Of a stretch of DNA of 64,000 nucleotides, positions 1 to 10,421 are shown one piece after another. Source of the stretch: JBBROS01 sp964246015 (lineage in GTDB: Bacteria; Pseudomonadota; Alphaproteobacteria; Acetobacterales; Acetobacteraceae); the NCBI GenBank assembly GCA_964246015.1, contig CAXTPG010000007.1, forward strand, positions 14,977-78,976. The letters run 5' to 3'. Under the pieces are notes generated by a model. It did not search any database and was not told where the DNA came from. It saw nothing but the letters and a program-made list of their open reading frames with translations. Numbering within the stretch: position 1 is the stretch's first letter; each line of letters starts with the position of its first letter. A program made the translations under genes and the position numbers.

Positions 1-764
1 TCGGGGGTTATAGTGAAGGCCTCGATGGCGCCCGCGTCGAGCGCGACGACCTGGTTTTCCCCGGCGACGGAGAGTTCGTCCAGCCCCTGGCCGTGGACGA
101 GCCAGGCGCGTTCGGTTCCCAGCGCCTGGAGGGCCTCGGCCATCGGGCGGGCCCAGCTGGGGTCGAAGACGCCGGTGAGCTGCCGCCTGACGCGGGCCGG
201 GTTCGCGAGGGGGCCGAGGAGGTTGAAGATGGTGCGGGTTCCGAGTTCGACCCGGGGGCCGGCGGCGTGGCGGAGCGCGGCATGGTGGCGCGGGGCGAAC
301 ATGAAGACGCATCCGGCGGCCGCGAGCACGGCGGGCAAGCGGTCGAGGGGCACGTCGACGTTGACGCCGAGCGCGCCGAGCACGTCGGCGCCGCCGGTCC
401 GGGAGGAGAGGGCGCGGTTGCCGTGCTTGGCGACCGGGACGCCGCACCCGGCCAGGACGAAGGTGACCGCCGTCGAGACGTTGAGCGAGCCGGCGTTGTC
501 CCCGCCGGTGCCGCAGACGTCGATCGCGCGTTCCGCGACGGGGTGGGGCATGTCGACCCGCGTCATGCGGGATAGCATCGCGCGGACGGCGCCGGTCAGC
601 TCGGCCACCGTTTCGCGGCGGACGCGCATGGCCATCAGCAGGCCGGCGATCTGGGCCTGGGTGGCCTCGCCGGACATGACGATGCCGAAGGCGGCCTCGG
701 CCTCGTCTTCGGACAGGGTGGCGCCGGTGGCGAGGCGGGCGAGGGTTGGCTTGAGGTTGTTCAT
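1..764 (-). CDS. trpD: Anthranilate phosphoribosyltransferase TrpD (partial, C-terminus outside window)
   Basis: Transfers phosphoribosyl from PRPP to anthranilate, the second committed step of tryptophan synthesis, in the cytoplasm. The reading frame is open from the ATG at 764 to the left edge, giving 254 residues of the roughly 340 usual for the family. Visible motifs are the PRPP loop GTGGDN at residues 85-90, KHGNR at 113-117 and NLLGPLANP further on. The ATG overlaps the trpG stop codon (ATGA), so translation is probably coupled. Order on the minus strand is trpE, trpG, trpD, the usual alphaproteobacterial arrangement. Nothing looks damaged in the visible part. Confidence 0.97.
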   Translation of the reverse strand, partial: MNNLKPTLARLATGATLSEDEAEAAFGIVMSGEATQAQIAGLLMAMRVRRETVAELTGAVRAMLSRMTRVDMPHPVAERAIDVCGTGGDNAGSLNVSTAVTFVLAGCGVPVAKHGNRALSSRTGGADVLGALGVNVDVPLDRLPAVLAAAGCVFMFAPRHHAALRHAAGPRVELGTRTIFNLLGPLANPARVRRQLTGVFDPSWARPMAEALQALGTERAWLVHGQGLDELSVAGENQVVALDAGAIEAFTITP

Positions 765-1357
765 GCGGCGGCGGCCGGGGCGTTGCGGCCGCGCGCGATG
801 GCGAGGAAGTTGGCGAGGAGGGTGTGGCCGTGCTCGGAGGCGATGCTTTCGGGGTGGAACTGGACGCCGAAGATGGGGAGGGTGCGGTGGCGCATCGCCA
901 TGACGGCGCCGTCGGCGGTCCAGGCGGTTGGTTCCAGCGCGTCGGGCATCGTGTCCGGGGCGACGACCAGGCTGTGGTAGCGGGCGGCCTGGAAGGGGGT
1001 GGGGACGCCCTCGAAGATGTCCGTGCCGTGATGGGTGACGGCGCTGACCTTGCCGTGCATCGGGAGCGCGCCGCGGACGACCTGGCCGCCGAAGGCCTGG
1101 CCGATGGCCTGGTGGCCCAGGCACACGCCGAGGATGGGGACGCGGCCGGCGGCGGCGTGGATGAGGTCGAGGCATATGCCGGCCTGGGTGGGCGTGCATG
1201 GTCCCGGGGAGAGGACGATGGCCTCCGCGCCGCGGGCGAGGGCGTCTTCGGCGGAGATGGCGTCGTTCCGCACGACGTCGCAGCGTGCGCCCAGGTCGCC
1301 CAGGAGGTGCACCAGGTTGAAGGTGAAGCTGTCGTAGTTGTCGATCAGCAGGATCAT
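761..1357 (-). CDS. trpG: Anthranilate synthase glutamine amidotransferase component TrpG
   Basis: Hydrolyses glutamine and channels ammonia to TrpE. A class I amidotransferase of 198 residues, full length for the family. It starts MILLIDNYDSFTFN, the diagnostic N-terminus. The nucleophile is Cys79 in GVCLGHQ and the His168/Glu170 pair lies in FGVQFHPES. The same family also includes PabA, but the position between trpE and trpD supports TrpG; a shared role in folate synthesis cannot be excluded from sequence. A 57-nt spacer separates it from trpE, and its stop overlaps the trpD start. Confidence 0.97.
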   Translation of the reverse strand: MILLIDNYDSFTFNLVHLLGDLGARCDVVRNDAISAEDALARGAEAIVLSPGPCTPTQAGICLDLIHAAAGRVPILGVCLGHQAIGQAFGGQVVRGALPMHGKVSAVTHHGTDIFEGVPTPFQAARYHSLVVAPDTMPDALEPTAWTADGAVMAMRHRTLPIFGVQFHPESIASEHGHTLLANFLAIARGRNAPAAAA

Positions 1358-1414
1358 GGTTCAACGCCGCCCAAGGTACGTGGCACTACGACAGGATGGT
1401 GGTGGCGGGGGGCG

Positions 1415-2923
1415 TCACGCCCTGGCCGCGAAGCGGACGGCTTCCTCGGCGGCGCGGAAGAGCGCGCGGGATTTCTGCCGGGTTTCCTCGTATTCGCCTT
1501 CGGCGGTGCTGTCGGCGACGACGCCGCCGCCGGCCTGGACGTACATGGTGCCGTCCTTCACGACGGCGGTGCGCAGGCCGATGCAGGTGTCCATCGTGCC
1601 GTTCGCGGCGAAGTATCCGATGCAGCCGGCGTAGATTCCGCGGCGGGTCGGTTCCAGCTCCTCGATGATCTCCATCGCGCGGATCTTGGGCGCGCCGGTC
1701 AGCGTTCCCGCGGGGAAGCCGGCGATGAGGGCGTCGAGGGCGTCGAGGCCCGGCCGCAGGCGTCCCTCGACGGTGCTGCTGATGTGCATGACGTGGCTGA
1801 AGCGCTCGATGGCGAAGCTTTCGGTGACGCGGACGGAGCCCAGCTCGGCCACGCGGCCGACGTCGTTGCGGCCGAGGTCGAGGAGCATGAGGTGCTCCGC
1901 GCGCTCTTTCGGATCGGCGAGGAGGTCCTGTTCGAGCCGGTCGTCCTCTTCTTTCGTGGCGCCGCGGGGGCGGGTGCCGGCGAGGGGGCGGAGGGTGACG
2001 ATGCCGTCGCGGAGGCGGACGAGGATTTCGGGGGAGCTGCCGACGACGGCGAAGCCGCCGAAGTCGAGGAAGAAGAGGAAGGGCGCGGGGTTCACGCGCC
2101 GGAGGGAGCGGTAGAGGGCGAAGGGCGGCAGGGCGAAGGGGACGGAGAAGCGCTGGCTGGGGACGACCTGGAAGGCGTCGCCGGCGGCGATGTATTCCTT
2201 CATGCGTTCGACGATCGCGAGGAACTCGGGTTTGGTGAGGTTGGATCGGGGGTCGGGCTGGGGGGGGAGGGCGACGGGGGGGACGGCGTGGGGGGGGGGG
2301 CGTTGCAGGGCGGCGGCGGCTTCGGCCAGGGCTGCCTGTGCGGAGGCCCAGGCTTCGGCGCCGGCGACGCCGGGCTGGGGGTAGATGGGGGCGGCGAGGG
2401 TCAGCTCGTCGCGCACGTTGTCGAAGACGGCGAAGAGGGTGGGGCGCGACAGGATGGCCTCGGGGACGCCCAGCGCGTCGGTGTTCCTGGCGGGCAGGCG
2501 CTCCATGAGGCGGACCATGTCGTAGCCGAGGTAGCCGACGAGTCCGCCGAGCATGGGGGGCAGGTGGTCGGGGGTGTCCATGCGGGTTTCGTCGATGACG
2601 GCGCGGAGGCTTTCGAGGGGCGGGCGTTCGTCGGGGACGAAGGCGTGGGGGGCGCTGCGGGCGTGGCGGTTCAGCTCCGAGCGGCCGTCGCGGCAGCGCC
2701 AGACGAGGTCCGGCGCCATTCCGATGATGGAGTAGCGGCTGCGGGAGGAGCCGTTCTCGATGCTTTCGAGCAGGAAGGAGTAGGGGCGTCCGGCGGCGAG
2801 CTTCATGTAGGCGGCGACGGGCGTTTCGAGGTCGGCGACGAAGCTGGCCCAGACGAGGGTTCCGCGGCCGGCGGCGTAGGCCGCGAGGCACGACGCCTCG
2901 GATGGGGACGCGACGGCGTTCAT
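1415..2923 (-). CDS. trpE: Anthranilate synthase component I TrpE
   Basis: Converts chorismate to anthranilate using ammonia from TrpG; 502 residues, normal length. The N-terminal part carries the ESIENGSSRSRYS segment expected around the feedback tryptophan site. The C-terminal chorismate-binding domain holds LAGTRPRG, LLDLGRNDVGRV and GFPAGTLTGAPKIRAMEII. An 11-base C run (G on the plus strand, 2290-2300) encodes part of a proline-rich linker near residue 210, between the two halves. The gene follows ppiD by 34 nt with no visible leader peptide, so no attenuator can be argued. Confidence 0.97.
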   Translation of the reverse strand: MNAVASPSEASCLAAYAAGRGTLVWASFVADLETPVAAYMKLAAGRPYSFLLESIENGSSRSRYSIIGMAPDLVWRCRDGRSELNRHARSAPHAFVPDERPPLESLRAVIDETRMDTPDHLPPMLGGLVGYLGYDMVRLMERLPARNTDALGVPEAILSRPTLFAVFDNVRDELTLAAPIYPQPGVAGAEAWASAQAALAEAAAALQRPPPHAVPPVALPPQPDPRSNLTKPEFLAIVERMKEYIAAGDAFQVVPSQRFSVPFALPPFALYRSLRRVNPAPFLFFLDFGGFAVVGSSPEILVRLRDGIVTLRPLAGTRPRGATKEEDDRLEQDLLADPKERAEHLMLLDLGRNDVGRVAELGSVRVTESFAIERFSHVMHISSTVEGRLRPGLDALDALIAGFPAGTLTGAPKIRAMEIIEELEPTRRGIYAGCIGYFAANGTMDTCIGLRTAVVKDGTMYVQAGGGVVADSTAEGEYEETRQKSRALFRAAEEAVRFAARA

Positions 2924-2957
2924 GGGGTCGGGGTTCGCGGTTGCGGGGCGTGCGCCG

Positions 2958-4847
2958 TCACTGGCTGAGGCTTTCCAGGAGGGTGCGGTTGACCCGGGGC
3001 TTCGCGCGTTCCCGCAGTGCTGCGGCGTAGGTCAGCTCGATGTCCTGGGCCAAGGCGGCCGAGAGTGCGGAGCGCATCTGGGTTGCGGCCGTGGGGTCGG
3101 CGGCGGGGTCGGGCGATTCGACGCTGGCGAGCTTTGCCACGACGAAGCCGTCGGGCACCTCGACCATCGTCGCGTCGCCGGGTTTCAGGGCGAAGACGGG
3201 TTCGACGAGTTCGCGCGGGACGCCGTCGGTCGGGCTGGCGCGGAGCATGGGGGGCGTGCGTTCCGCGCGCAGCCCGGCGACGACGGCCGCGTCGTCCAGC
3301 GATCCGCCGGCCTTGACGGTGCCCAGGAGCCTTGCGGCCACGACCTCCTGCGCCCGGCGCCGCTGGTCGCGCAGCCAGTTCTCGCGCACCTGGTCCGCCA
3401 CGGTTTCGAAGGGCTTCACGGTGGAGGCCGTCTCGTCCTCGACCACCAGGGCGAAGTAGGACTGGTCGGGGCCTTCGGTCATGCGGGGCGCGTCGGCCTT
3501 GGCCGCCGCGAATGCCGCCGTTATGAGCGCCTGGCGCTGTGCGGGGGTGCCGGGGATGGGGGCTGGCTCGTTCTCCCTGGTCAGGCCCTTCGCATCCAGC
3601 GTTCCCGCGATCGCGGCGACGCCGAGGTCGGCGGGGAGGTCGTCGAGCGCGGTGCCTGCCGAGAGCGCGTCCTCCAGCTTGTTGGCGCGGGCGTAGACCT
3701 CGTCGACCGCGCGTTCGCGGGCGATGCGGGCCCGGACCTGGTCGCTTACGGCGTCCAGGGTCTGCTCGCTGCCCGGGGTCACCTTCCGGACGCGGAGCAC
3801 CTGGAAGCCGAAGGCCGACTTCACGGGGCCGGTGACGGTGCCCTCTGGCGCGGCAAAGGCGGCGTCGGCGAGTTCCTGGCCGGGGATCTCGGTCTTTGCG
3901 GCGTCGTCGAGCTGTGCGGAGGACGCGCCTGCGTCGGCGGCGGCCTTCTGCATCGCGGCCCAGTCGGCGCCGGTGATCCACTGCGTCGCCAGACGTTGGG
4001 CTACGGCCTCGTCCTGGGCGACCAGCACCTCGATCGTGCGTTTCTCGGGTCCGCCGAACTCGGTCCTGTGGGTCTCGAACCAGGGGGCGAGGTCCGCGTC
4101 GGCGACCTGGATGTCGCGGGCGACGGTGTCGGGGGAGAGGATGACGGCCTTGATCCGGCGGTAGGCGGGTGCGCTGTAGCGGGCGGGGTCGTCGGCGTAT
4201 GCGCGCTTGAGGTCGTCTTCGGTGGGGCTTGGGGGTTCGGGGGCGGCGCTGAAGGGCAGTTCGACCAGTTCGGCGATGCGGGTTTCGCGCTGGAAGGCCC
4301 AGACCTGCTGCAGGAGGGTCTCGGGCGAGGCGGCGCCGACCTGCAGGGCCTCCATCAACTGGCGCTGCCCGAGGTCGGAGCGCATGAGTTCGAGGAAGCG
4401 GCCCTCGGTGAGGTTGTTCTGGCGCAGGACGGCTTCCAGCTGGGCGCGGTCGAAGGCGCCGCTGCGGCCGCGGAATGCAGGGATTTCGAAGACGGCGCGG
4501 CGCAGGGCCTCGTCCGGGACGACGAGGCCGAGGCGCTTCACCTCCTCGGCGATGGCGGCCTGGATGATGAGCCGGTCGAGCGTCTGCGCCGCGATGCCGC
4601 GGCGCATGGCGGGGGTTGGTTCCGTGCGGCCGCCGAGCATGCGGCTGATCTGGCCGACCTGCTGGCGGAAGGCCTCCTGGAACTCCGGCGGCTCGATCTT
4701 GCGGTCGCCGACGGTGGCGACGGCGGTGTCGCCGCCCATGTTGCGGGCGACGTCCGCCACGCCCCACATGACGAAGGGGATGATGAGGACGATGAAGAAC
4801 AGCCGGGCGGCGCGGGTGTTCAGGAACTTTCTAAACTGGCCGAGCAT
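2958..4847 (-). CDS. ppiD: Peptidylprolyl isomerase PpiD/SurA-like periplasmic chaperone
   Basis: A membrane-anchored periplasmic folding factor of 629 residues, the usual PpiD length. One N-terminal transmembrane segment (about residues 13-35) follows MLGQFRKFLNTRAARL, giving a short cytoplasmic tail and a periplasmic body. A SurA_N-like helical domain follows (VGDRKIEPPEFQEAFRQQV). A parvulin-like rotamase segment sits near residues 260-360 (EGTVTGPVKSAFGFQVLRV), and further helices follow. It lies upstream of trpE on the same strand, a linkage common in alphaproteobacteria. Whether the parvulin domain is catalytically active cannot be judged here. Confidence 0.9.
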   Translation of the reverse strand: MLGQFRKFLNTRAARLFFIVLIIPFVMWGVADVARNMGGDTAVATVGDRKIEPPEFQEAFRQQVGQISRMLGGRTEPTPAMRRGIAAQTLDRLIIQAAIAEEVKRLGLVVPDEALRRAVFEIPAFRGRSGAFDRAQLEAVLRQNNLTEGRFLELMRSDLGQRQLMEALQVGAASPETLLQQVWAFQRETRIAELVELPFSAAPEPPSPTEDDLKRAYADDPARYSAPAYRRIKAVILSPDTVARDIQVADADLAPWFETHRTEFGGPEKRTIEVLVAQDEAVAQRLATQWITGADWAAMQKAAADAGASSAQLDDAAKTEIPGQELADAAFAAPEGTVTGPVKSAFGFQVLRVRKVTPGSEQTLDAVSDQVRARIARERAVDEVYARANKLEDALSAGTALDDLPADLGVAAIAGTLDAKGLTRENEPAPIPGTPAQRQALITAAFAAAKADAPRMTEGPDQSYFALVVEDETASTVKPFETVADQVRENWLRDQRRRAQEVVAARLLGTVKAGGSLDDAAVVAGLRAERTPPMLRASPTDGVPRELVEPVFALKPGDATMVEVPDGFVVAKLASVESPDPAADPTAATQMRSALSAALAQDIELTYAAALRERAKPRVNRTLLESLSQ

Positions 4848-4947
4848 CGATCATGGGTGTCCGTGAAACGGCGCGCACCATAGGCAGCGCGGCCCGGCTT
4901 GGCCAGCGGCGGCGCGCGCCGCTATACCGGCGGCCTGGGAGAAGCAG

Positions 4948-5685
4948 ATGCGTCAGTTGATCGCGGGGAACTGGAAGATGAACGGGCTGCGCGCGCCCGG
5001 GCTGGCCCTGGCGGCCGCGGTGCGGGATGGGATCGCGCGGGGCGGGGCGGGGTGCGACCTGCTGCTGTGCCCGCCCGCCACCATGCTGGGGCTGGTTGCC
5101 GACGCGATGGCGGGGACGGCGGTCATGGTGGGCGGGCAGGACTGCCACACGCGGTCGGGGGGGGCCCATACGGGCGACGTGAGTGCCGCCATGCTGGCGG
5201 ACGCGGGCGCGACGTGGGTGATCGTCGGGCATAGCGAGCGGCGGGCGGACCATGCGGAGCCGGACCCGCTGGTGCGCGCGAAGGCGGAGGCCGCGATGGC
5301 GGCCGGGCTTACGCCGATCATCTGCGTGGGCGAGACGGAGCAGCACCGGCTTTCCGGCAATGCGGAGGTCGTCGTTTCCGCGCAGATCGACGGCAGCCTT
5401 CCGCCGGGGTTCCGGGGGGTTGTGGCGTATGAGCCGGTCTGGGCGATCGGGACCGGGCGGACGGCGACGGAGCAGGACGTGGTCGCGATGCACGCGGTGA
5501 TCCGGGCGCAGCTTGTGGGATCGCTGGGGGAGGCGGGGGCGGCGATCCGGATCCTGTATGGCGGGTCGGTGAAGCCGGGCAACGCCAGGGCGCTGCTGTC
5601 GCTGCCGGAGGTCGGGGGCGCGCTGGTGGGAGGCGCGAGCCTGGTTGCGGCGGATTTCCTGGCGATCGCGTCGGCGGCCGGGTAG
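4948..5685 (+). CDS. tpiA: Triosephosphate isomerase
   Basis: Interconverts dihydroxyacetone phosphate and glyceraldehyde 3-phosphate. The 245-residue TIM barrel shows GNWKMNG at the start (catalytic Lys), VGHSERR (catalytic His) and AYEPVWAIGTG (catalytic Glu), then the phosphate-binding YGGSVKPGNA. The ATG at 4948 has a purine-rich site (GGGAGAAG) upstream. It is divergent from ppiD across about 100 bases that probably hold both promoters. It begins the tpiA-secG-pyrG-kdsA run conserved in alphaproteobacteria. Confidence 0.98.
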   Translation: MRQLIAGNWKMNGLRAPGLALAAAVRDGIARGGAGCDLLLCPPATMLGLVADAMAGTAVMVGGQDCHTRSGGAHTGDVSAAMLADAGATWVIVGHSERRADHAEPDPLVRAKAEAAMAAGLTPIICVGETEQHRLSGNAEVVVSAQIDGSLPPGFRGVVAYEPVWAIGTGRTATEQDVVAMHAVIRAQLVGSLGEAGAAIRILYGGSVKPGNARALLSLPEVGGALVGGASLVAADFLAIASAAG

Positions 5686-5746
5686 GGCGGGCTTACAGGA
5701 GGCGATGCGGCAGCCGGTTTCCCTGCGGCAAGCACCCTCACCCCGG

Positions 5747-5767
5747 CCCTCTCCCAACGGGAGAGGG
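5747..5767. repeat. C/G-rich REP-like palindrome between tpiA and secG
   Basis: A perfect 9-base stem (CCCTCTCCC / GGGAGAGGG) with a three-base loop AAC, in the 170-bp tpiA-secG gap. Closely similar palindromes occur at 14521-14544, 56507-56531 and in the three repeats near 61283-61478. It has no T-run behind it, so it resembles a dispersed REP-type element more than a simple terminator, though it could stall transcription. Confidence 0.7.
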
Positions 5768-5855
5768 AGTCGTGAGTCGTGCCGCTGAGGGATTGCGCTG
5801 GGGCGGGCCGGCCGCCGCTTCCCTTCCGGCCGGGCCCCCGCTAGAACCCGCGGCC

Positions 5856-6197
5856 ATGACAACCGTGCTGCTCATCATCCATCTTTTCGTCACCCTGGCC
5901 CTGATCGGCGTCGTGCTGATCCAGCGCAGCGAGGGCGGCGGGCTCGGCATCGGGTCTTCGCAGGGCATGGGCGGGTTCATGTCGGGGCGGGGGACGGCGA
6001 ACCTGCTGACGCGGACGACGGCCATCCTGGGGACGATCTTCTTCGCGCTGTCGCTGACGCTCGCGCTGCTGAACCGGGGGACGGTCGGGGTCGGGCGCAG
6101 CCTGCTCGACAATCCGCCGGCGTCGACGAGCACGGTGCTGCCCGAGTCGCCGACGACGCCGGCGCTGCCAGCGGGCCCTTCCGTCCCCACGCGATAA
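5856..6197 (+). CDS. secG: Preprotein translocase subunit SecG
   Basis: An accessory subunit of the SecYEG translocon in the inner membrane; 113 residues. It begins MTTVLLIIHLFVTLALIGVVLIQ, a first transmembrane helix, followed by the conserved EGGGLGIGSSQGMGGFMSGRG loop and a second helix (TTAILGTIFFALSLTLALL). The ATG at 5856 is preferred over the upstream in-frame ATG at 5772 because family members start directly at the first helix. The tail after residue 75 is Ser/Thr/Pro-rich and variable in the family. Position between tpiA and pyrG is conserved in alphaproteobacteria. Confidence 0.95.
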   Translation: MTTVLLIIHLFVTLALIGVVLIQRSEGGGLGIGSSQGMGGFMSGRGTANLLTRTTAILGTIFFALSLTLALLNRGTVGVGRSLLDNPPASTSTVLPESPTTPALPAGPSVPTR

Positions 6198-6253
6198 GGG
6201 TTTCCCGTGGCGGGCTTTCCCGGGCCGCGTCCCTTGCTGTATCAGGGGCGTCC

Positions 6254-7874
<1,621 letters not shown>

Positions 7875-7882
<8 letters not shown>

Positions 7883-8729
7883 CCATCCGGAGGAGATCCC
7901 GCCGGGTCCGCGCGTCGTGCGGGTCCGCGACATCCGGGTCGCGAACGACCGGCCGTTCGTGCTCATCGCGGGGCCCTGCCAGATCGAGAGCGAGCAGCAT
8001 GCGTTCGAGATGGCGGACGGGCTGGTCTCGATCTGCGCCGTCGCGGGGATTCCGCTGATCTACAAGTCGAGCTTCGACAAGGCCAACCGCACGAGCGGCC
8101 GGGCCGCGCGGGGCGTGGGGCTTGCGAAGGGGCTGGCGATCCTTGCCGCCGTGCGCGAGCGGTTCCGCGTGCCCGTGCTGACGGATGTGCACGACACGGC
8201 GCATTGCGATCCGGCGGCCGAGGCGGTCGACGTGCTGCAGATCCCGGCTTTCCTGTGCCGGCAGACGGACCTGCTGCACGCGGCGGGGGAGACGGGGCGG
8301 GCGGTCAACGTCAAGAAGGGGCAGTTCCTCGCGCCCTGGGACATGGCGCACGTGGCGGCCAAGATCGCGGAGACGGGCAATGAGAGCATCCTGCTGACCG
8401 AGCGCGGCGCGAGCTTCGGCTACAACACGCTGGTCACGGATTTCCGCGGGCTGCCGATCATGGCCCGGACCGGCTACCCGGTGGTGTTCGACGCGACGCA
8501 CAGCGTGCAGCAGCCGGGCGGGCAGGGCGCGTCGTCCGGCGGGCAGCGTGAGTTCGCGCCGGTGCTGGCCCGCGCGGCGCTGGCCGTGGGGTGTGCCGCG
8601 ATCTTCATGGAGACGCACCAGGACCCGGACGCGGCCCCCAGCGACGGGCCGAACATGATCCCGCTGCACGAGATGCCGGCGCTGCTGACCCGGCTGAAGC
8701 AGTTCGACGACCTCGCCAAGGGTGGGTGA
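7875..8729 (+). CDS. kdsA: 3-deoxy-8-phosphooctulonate (Kdo-8-P) synthase
   Basis: Condenses arabinose 5-phosphate with phosphoenolpyruvate to make Kdo-8-phosphate for the LPS inner core. Key family stretches are AGPCQIESEQHAFEMA, YKSSFDKANRTS, VLTDVHDTAHCDPAA and NVKKGQFLAPWDM. The start is uncertain. A TTG at 7875 gives an 8-base overlap with pyrG and 284 residues. An ATG at 7836 would add 13 residues and deepen the overlap, and a GTG at 7917 would shorten the protein. I prefer 7875 because the next gene shows a comparable 8-base overlap. Confidence 0.95.
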
Positions 8730-9855
8730 GGCCGGCGCCCGCGGCGCGGGCGTGCCGCGGGGACGACCCGCCCGCCGCACGATCGGGACGGAATTCGCGA
8801 GGAACCGCAACGGGTTCGACCTGCTGCGCCTGCTGGCTGCGCTGCTGGTGCTTGCCAGCCACGCGTTCGTGCTGACCGGCAACGCCGGGGACGAGCCGGT
8901 CGCGCCCCTGCTGGGCCACGTGACGGATGGCGGCGGCCTGGCGGTGGGCGCGTTCTTCGCCCTCAGCGGTTTCCTGATCGCCCGGTCCGCCCAGGTCCAT
9001 CCCGTTCGGACCTACATCAAGGCCCGCGTCCTGCGCCTGTATCCCGGGTTCGTCGCGGTCCTTCTGCTGCAGACCTTCGTTCTCGGCCCCATCGCCACCA
9101 GCCTGCCCGCCGGTGGCTACCTGAGCGACCCGCAGACCTGGTTCGCGCTGGCCCGCGGCCTTGCGTTCAGCCCGCCACCCGGTCTGCCCGGCGTGTTCGG
9201 GTCCAACCCGCTGGCGGACCAGGTCAACGGGTCGCTCTGGACGCTTCGCATCGAGGTGCTCTGCTACGCCGGGCTGCTGGGGCTGCACCGGGCGGGGCTG
9301 CTTCGGCCCGGGCGCGTCGCGCTGCCGCTTGCGGGCGGGTGGGGCCTGCTGGCCGCGGTCCTGGCGGCGCGCGCCGGGCTGCTTCCGGCGGGCCTGGCGG
9401 GGTCGGCGGTGCCGGCCATCACGGACTGCGTCCTTCACTTCCTGATGGGCGCCGCGCTGTGGTGCTGGCGCGACCGCGTGCCGCTGCGCTGGAGCTGGGC
9501 CGTCGCAGCCATACTGGGGTTTGCCGCCACCGCGCGGACGCCGCTGGGGCCGGCGATGCTGCATGTGGTGCTGCCCTATCTCGTGCTCGGCTTCGGCTTC
9601 ATCCTGCCCCCGGCCGGGCGTATGATGTCGCGGGTCGGCGACATATCCTATGGGACCTACCTGGCGGCCTTCCCGATCGAGCAAGGAGTGGTGGCGATGA
9701 CCTGGCCCGGCCTGACCGCATGGACGCTGATCGCCTGCGCGGCCCCGCTTGCGCTGCTGTACGGGCTGCTGTCCCGCCATTTGGTGGAAGTCCCGTTCCT
9801 GCGGCTGCGCACGCCCGTGCCCTGCCGGGGCGGTATCGAGGAGAGGCGCCCATGA
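8722..9855 (+). CDS. Acyltransferase 3 family membrane protein
   Basis: A polytopic O-acyltransferase of about 377 residues that would acylate a cell-surface sugar or polymer; the substrate is unknown. After a short basic N-terminus it shows the family signature NRNGFDLLRLLAALLVLASHAFV (candidate catalytic His), then AVGAFFALSGFLI and ARVLRLYPGF, and about ten hydrophobic helices. The GTG start overlaps the kdsA stop by 8 bases and the stop overlaps the next gene by ATGA. Position next to kdsA makes decoration of LPS or another glycan plausible; that is inference from context. Confidence 0.9.
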   Translation: MGEAGARGAGVPRGRPARRTIGTEFARNRNGFDLLRLLAALLVLASHAFVLTGNAGDEPVAPLLGHVTDGGGLAVGAFFALSGFLIARSAQVHPVRTYIKARVLRLYPGFVAVLLLQTFVLGPIATSLPAGGYLSDPQTWFALARGLAFSPPPGLPGVFGSNPLADQVNGSLWTLRIEVLCYAGLLGLHRAGLLRPGRVALPLAGGWGLLAAVLAARAGLLPAGLAGSAVPAITDCVLHFLMGAALWCWRDRVPLRWSWAVAAILGFAATARTPLGPAMLHVVLPYLVLGFGFILPPAGRMMSRVGDISYGTYLAAFPIEQGVVAMTWPGLTAWTLIACAAPLALLYGLLSRHLVEVPFLRLRTPVPCRGGIEERRP

Positions 9856-10328
9856 GCATCACGATCGAACTCGCGACGTCGCCGACCGACGACGTGCGTG
9901 CGCTGGTGGCCGAGCTGGAGGAGGTGCTTTCCGCCGAATACCCGCCGGAGCAGCGGCACGGCCTGTCGCTGGACGCCATCTTCGCGCCGCATGTGCGGTT
10001 CTTCGTGATCCGCGACGGGGGCCGGGCGGTGGGGTGCGGCGGCGTCGCGTTCTATCCCGACTATGCCGAGGTGAAGCGCATGTATGTCCGCGACGCCGCG
10101 CGGGGGACGGGGATGGCCCCGGCCCTGCTGGCCCGGATCGAGGCGGATACCCGCAACGAGGGGCTGACGCTGCTGCGGCTCGAGACCGGCACGCGGCAGC
10201 ATGCCGCGCTGAAGATGTATGGCCGCGCCGGGTTTCGCCCCACAGGTCCGTTCGGCGACTATGCGCTGATGCCGGCGGAGGCGATCGCGACCAGCGTGTT
10301 CATGGAGAAGGTGCTCGACCCGGGATGA
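9852..10328 (+). CDS. GNAT family N-acetyltransferase
   Basis: A 158-residue acetyl-CoA-dependent acetyltransferase. The GNAT core is visible: YAEVKRMYVRDAARGTGMAPALL is motif A with an R-G-T-G-x-A pyrophosphate loop, followed by LLRLETGTRQHAALKMYGRAGFR. The ATG at 9852 overlaps the preceding stop. The substrate cannot be told; relatives of this sub-type act on amino acids, small metabolites or protein N-termini. It ends 93 bases before eno. Confidence 0.92.
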   Translation: MSITIELATSPTDDVRALVAELEEVLSAEYPPEQRHGLSLDAIFAPHVRFFVIRDGGRAVGCGGVAFYPDYAEVKRMYVRDAARGTGMAPALLARIEADTRNEGLTLLRLETGTRQHAALKMYGRAGFRPTGPFGDYALMPAEAIATSVFMEKVLDPG

Positions 10329-10421
10329 GCGGGGGGTTCGGCGCTCGATGTCCGCCCCGCTCCGTATCCAAACCGGCGGACTCCTGCTACCCACCCGCCC
10401 GCAACAAGCCGGAACCGCCCC

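Noticed and set aside
824..2968. Long open frames antisense to trpE/trpG
   Set aside because: They are shadows of real genes caused by very high GC at third positions; their proteins are low-complexity Gly/Ala/Asp with no family features. The same applies to many others, such as 57969-59804 and 38038-38994.
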